Assembly (NCBI RefSeq): GCF_044197065.1
Contig: NZ_JBIQOI010000002.1
Coordinates: forward strand, 744,001-808,000
DNA length: 64,000 bases
DNA from: Kluyvera ascorbata_C
GTDB lineage: Bacteria; Pseudomonadota; Gammaproteobacteria; Enterobacterales; Enterobacteriaceae
Direction of reading: 5' to 3'
Shown: piece after piece, positions 63,481-64,000 of the stretch
How positions within the stretch are numbered: position 1 is the first letter of the stretch
Layout of the letters: every line of letters starts with the position of its first letter
Notes under the pieces: model-generated
The model's database searches: none
Told to the model about the DNA's origin: nothing
Seen by the model: the letters and a program-made list of their open reading frames with translations, nothing else
Translations under genes and position numbers: made by a program

Positions 63481-64000
63481 ATGAAAAAATTAGTATTGGC
63501 CGCCTTACTTGCCACCGTCGCCGTAGGCGCCCAGGCCGCAGATAAAATCAGCTTTGGCGTTTCCGCCACCTACCCGCCGTTTGAATCCATGGATGCCAGC
63601 AACCAGATTGTCGGCTTTGATATCGATCTCGCTAACGCGCTCTGTAAGCAGATGCAGGCTGAATGTACATTCACCAACCATGCGTTCGATAGCCTGATCC
63701 CGGCGCTGAAGTTTAAGAAATACGACGCGGTCATCTCCGGCATGGACATCACCCCGGAGCGTAGCAAACAGGTTGCCTTTACCGATGCCTATTATGCTAA
63801 CTCGGCGCTGGTGATTGCTAAAAAAGGCGAGTTCAAAACCTTTGACGACCTGAAAGGCAAACGTATCGGGATGGAAAACGGCACCACCCACCAGAAATAC
63901 CTGATGGATAAGCACCCGGAAGTGAAAACCGTAGCCTATGACAGCTACCAGAACGCGATTATCGACCTGAAAAATGGCCGTATCGATGGCGTGTTTGGTG
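63481..64000 (+). CDS. artJ: Arginine-binding periplasmic protein ArtJ (partial, 3' end beyond window)
   Basis: Second arginine-specific binding protein for ArtPQM. About 173 codons are visible; the frame is open to the window edge and no stop is seen. Signal peptide MKKLVLAALLATVAVGAQAA precedes DKISFGVSATYPPFE. It is a paralogue of ArtI with the same ligand regions (GMENGTTHQKY). AGGAGC ends 6 bases before the ATG. It is transcribed separately from artPIQM behind ARG boxes. Confidence 0.95.
   Translation, partial: MKKLVLAALLATVAVGAQAADKISFGVSATYPPFESMDASNQIVGFDIDLANALCKQMQAECTFTNHAFDSLIPALKFKKYDAVISGMDITPERSKQVAFTDAYYANSALVIAKKGEFKTFDDLKGKRIGMENGTTHQKYLMDKHPEVKTVAYDSYQNAIIDLKNGRIDGVFG

Overview
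The window is ordinary core chromosome of an enterobacterium (order Enterobacterales). Nearly every protein can be aligned from memory, end to end, with an Escherichia coli K-12 counterpart, and gene order follows the E. coli segment from ycaI/comEC to artJ, read in the opposite orientation. Differences from K-12 point to another genus of the family, of the Klebsiella/Enterobacter/Kluyvera type, but the sequence does not let me name it. These differences are: no ycaL between cmk and aroA, no ycaP next to serC, no serW tRNA between clpA and infA, a second VirK/YbjX-family gene beside macA, and a DoxX-family gene between hcr and poxB. I see no prophage, insertion sequence, CRISPR array, rRNA or tRNA.

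Layout. 1-10.2 kb: comEC, ihfB, rpsA, cmk, aroA and serC on the minus strand, then ycaO on the plus strand. These cover nucleoid architecture, translation, CMP kinase, and the serine and aromatic pathways; serC-aroA is a mixed-function operon with a terminator-like hairpin between its genes. 10.2-22 kb is an anaerobic block: focA-pflB-pflA (formate metabolism, plus strand), the transporters ycaM and ycaD, and dmsABC (DMSO reductase, minus strand). Both focA and dmsA have a recognisable FNR site. 22-30.2 kb: serS, rarA, lolA, ftsK and lrp, all minus strand. 30.6-36 kb: trxB, cydD, cydC and aat on the plus strand. 36-39.7 kb: infA, a small secreted-protein gene, clpA and clpS. Aat, ClpS and ClpA together are the bacterial N-degron pathway.

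40-47.3 kb: cspD, macAB, two tandem VirK/YbjX genes and ybjD. Each VirK/YbjX gene has a perfect PhoP-type box upstream, and the first box also sits in front of macA, so a small PhoP-controlled envelope or host-adaptation cluster is likely. 47.6-52.3 kb: aqpZ, lysO and the nitrosative-stress pair hcp-hcr. 52.3-58.3 kb: a DoxX-family gene divergent from poxB, followed by ltaE, ybjT and ybjS. 58.3-59.5 kb: amiD and ybjQ. 59.6 kb to the end: ybjP and the arginine-uptake genes artPIQM and artJ; artJ is cut by the window edge and ArgR-type boxes lie ahead of artJ and artP.

I found no clearly undescribed multi-gene system. The observations most worth a second look are the PhoP boxes and tandem VirK genes near 43.4-45.6 kb, the inverted repeats between clpS and cspD, the perfect inverted repeat between the DoxX gene and poxB, a possible leader ORF abutting infA, the missing serW, and the Phe that replaces the usual catalytic Tyr in YbjS.
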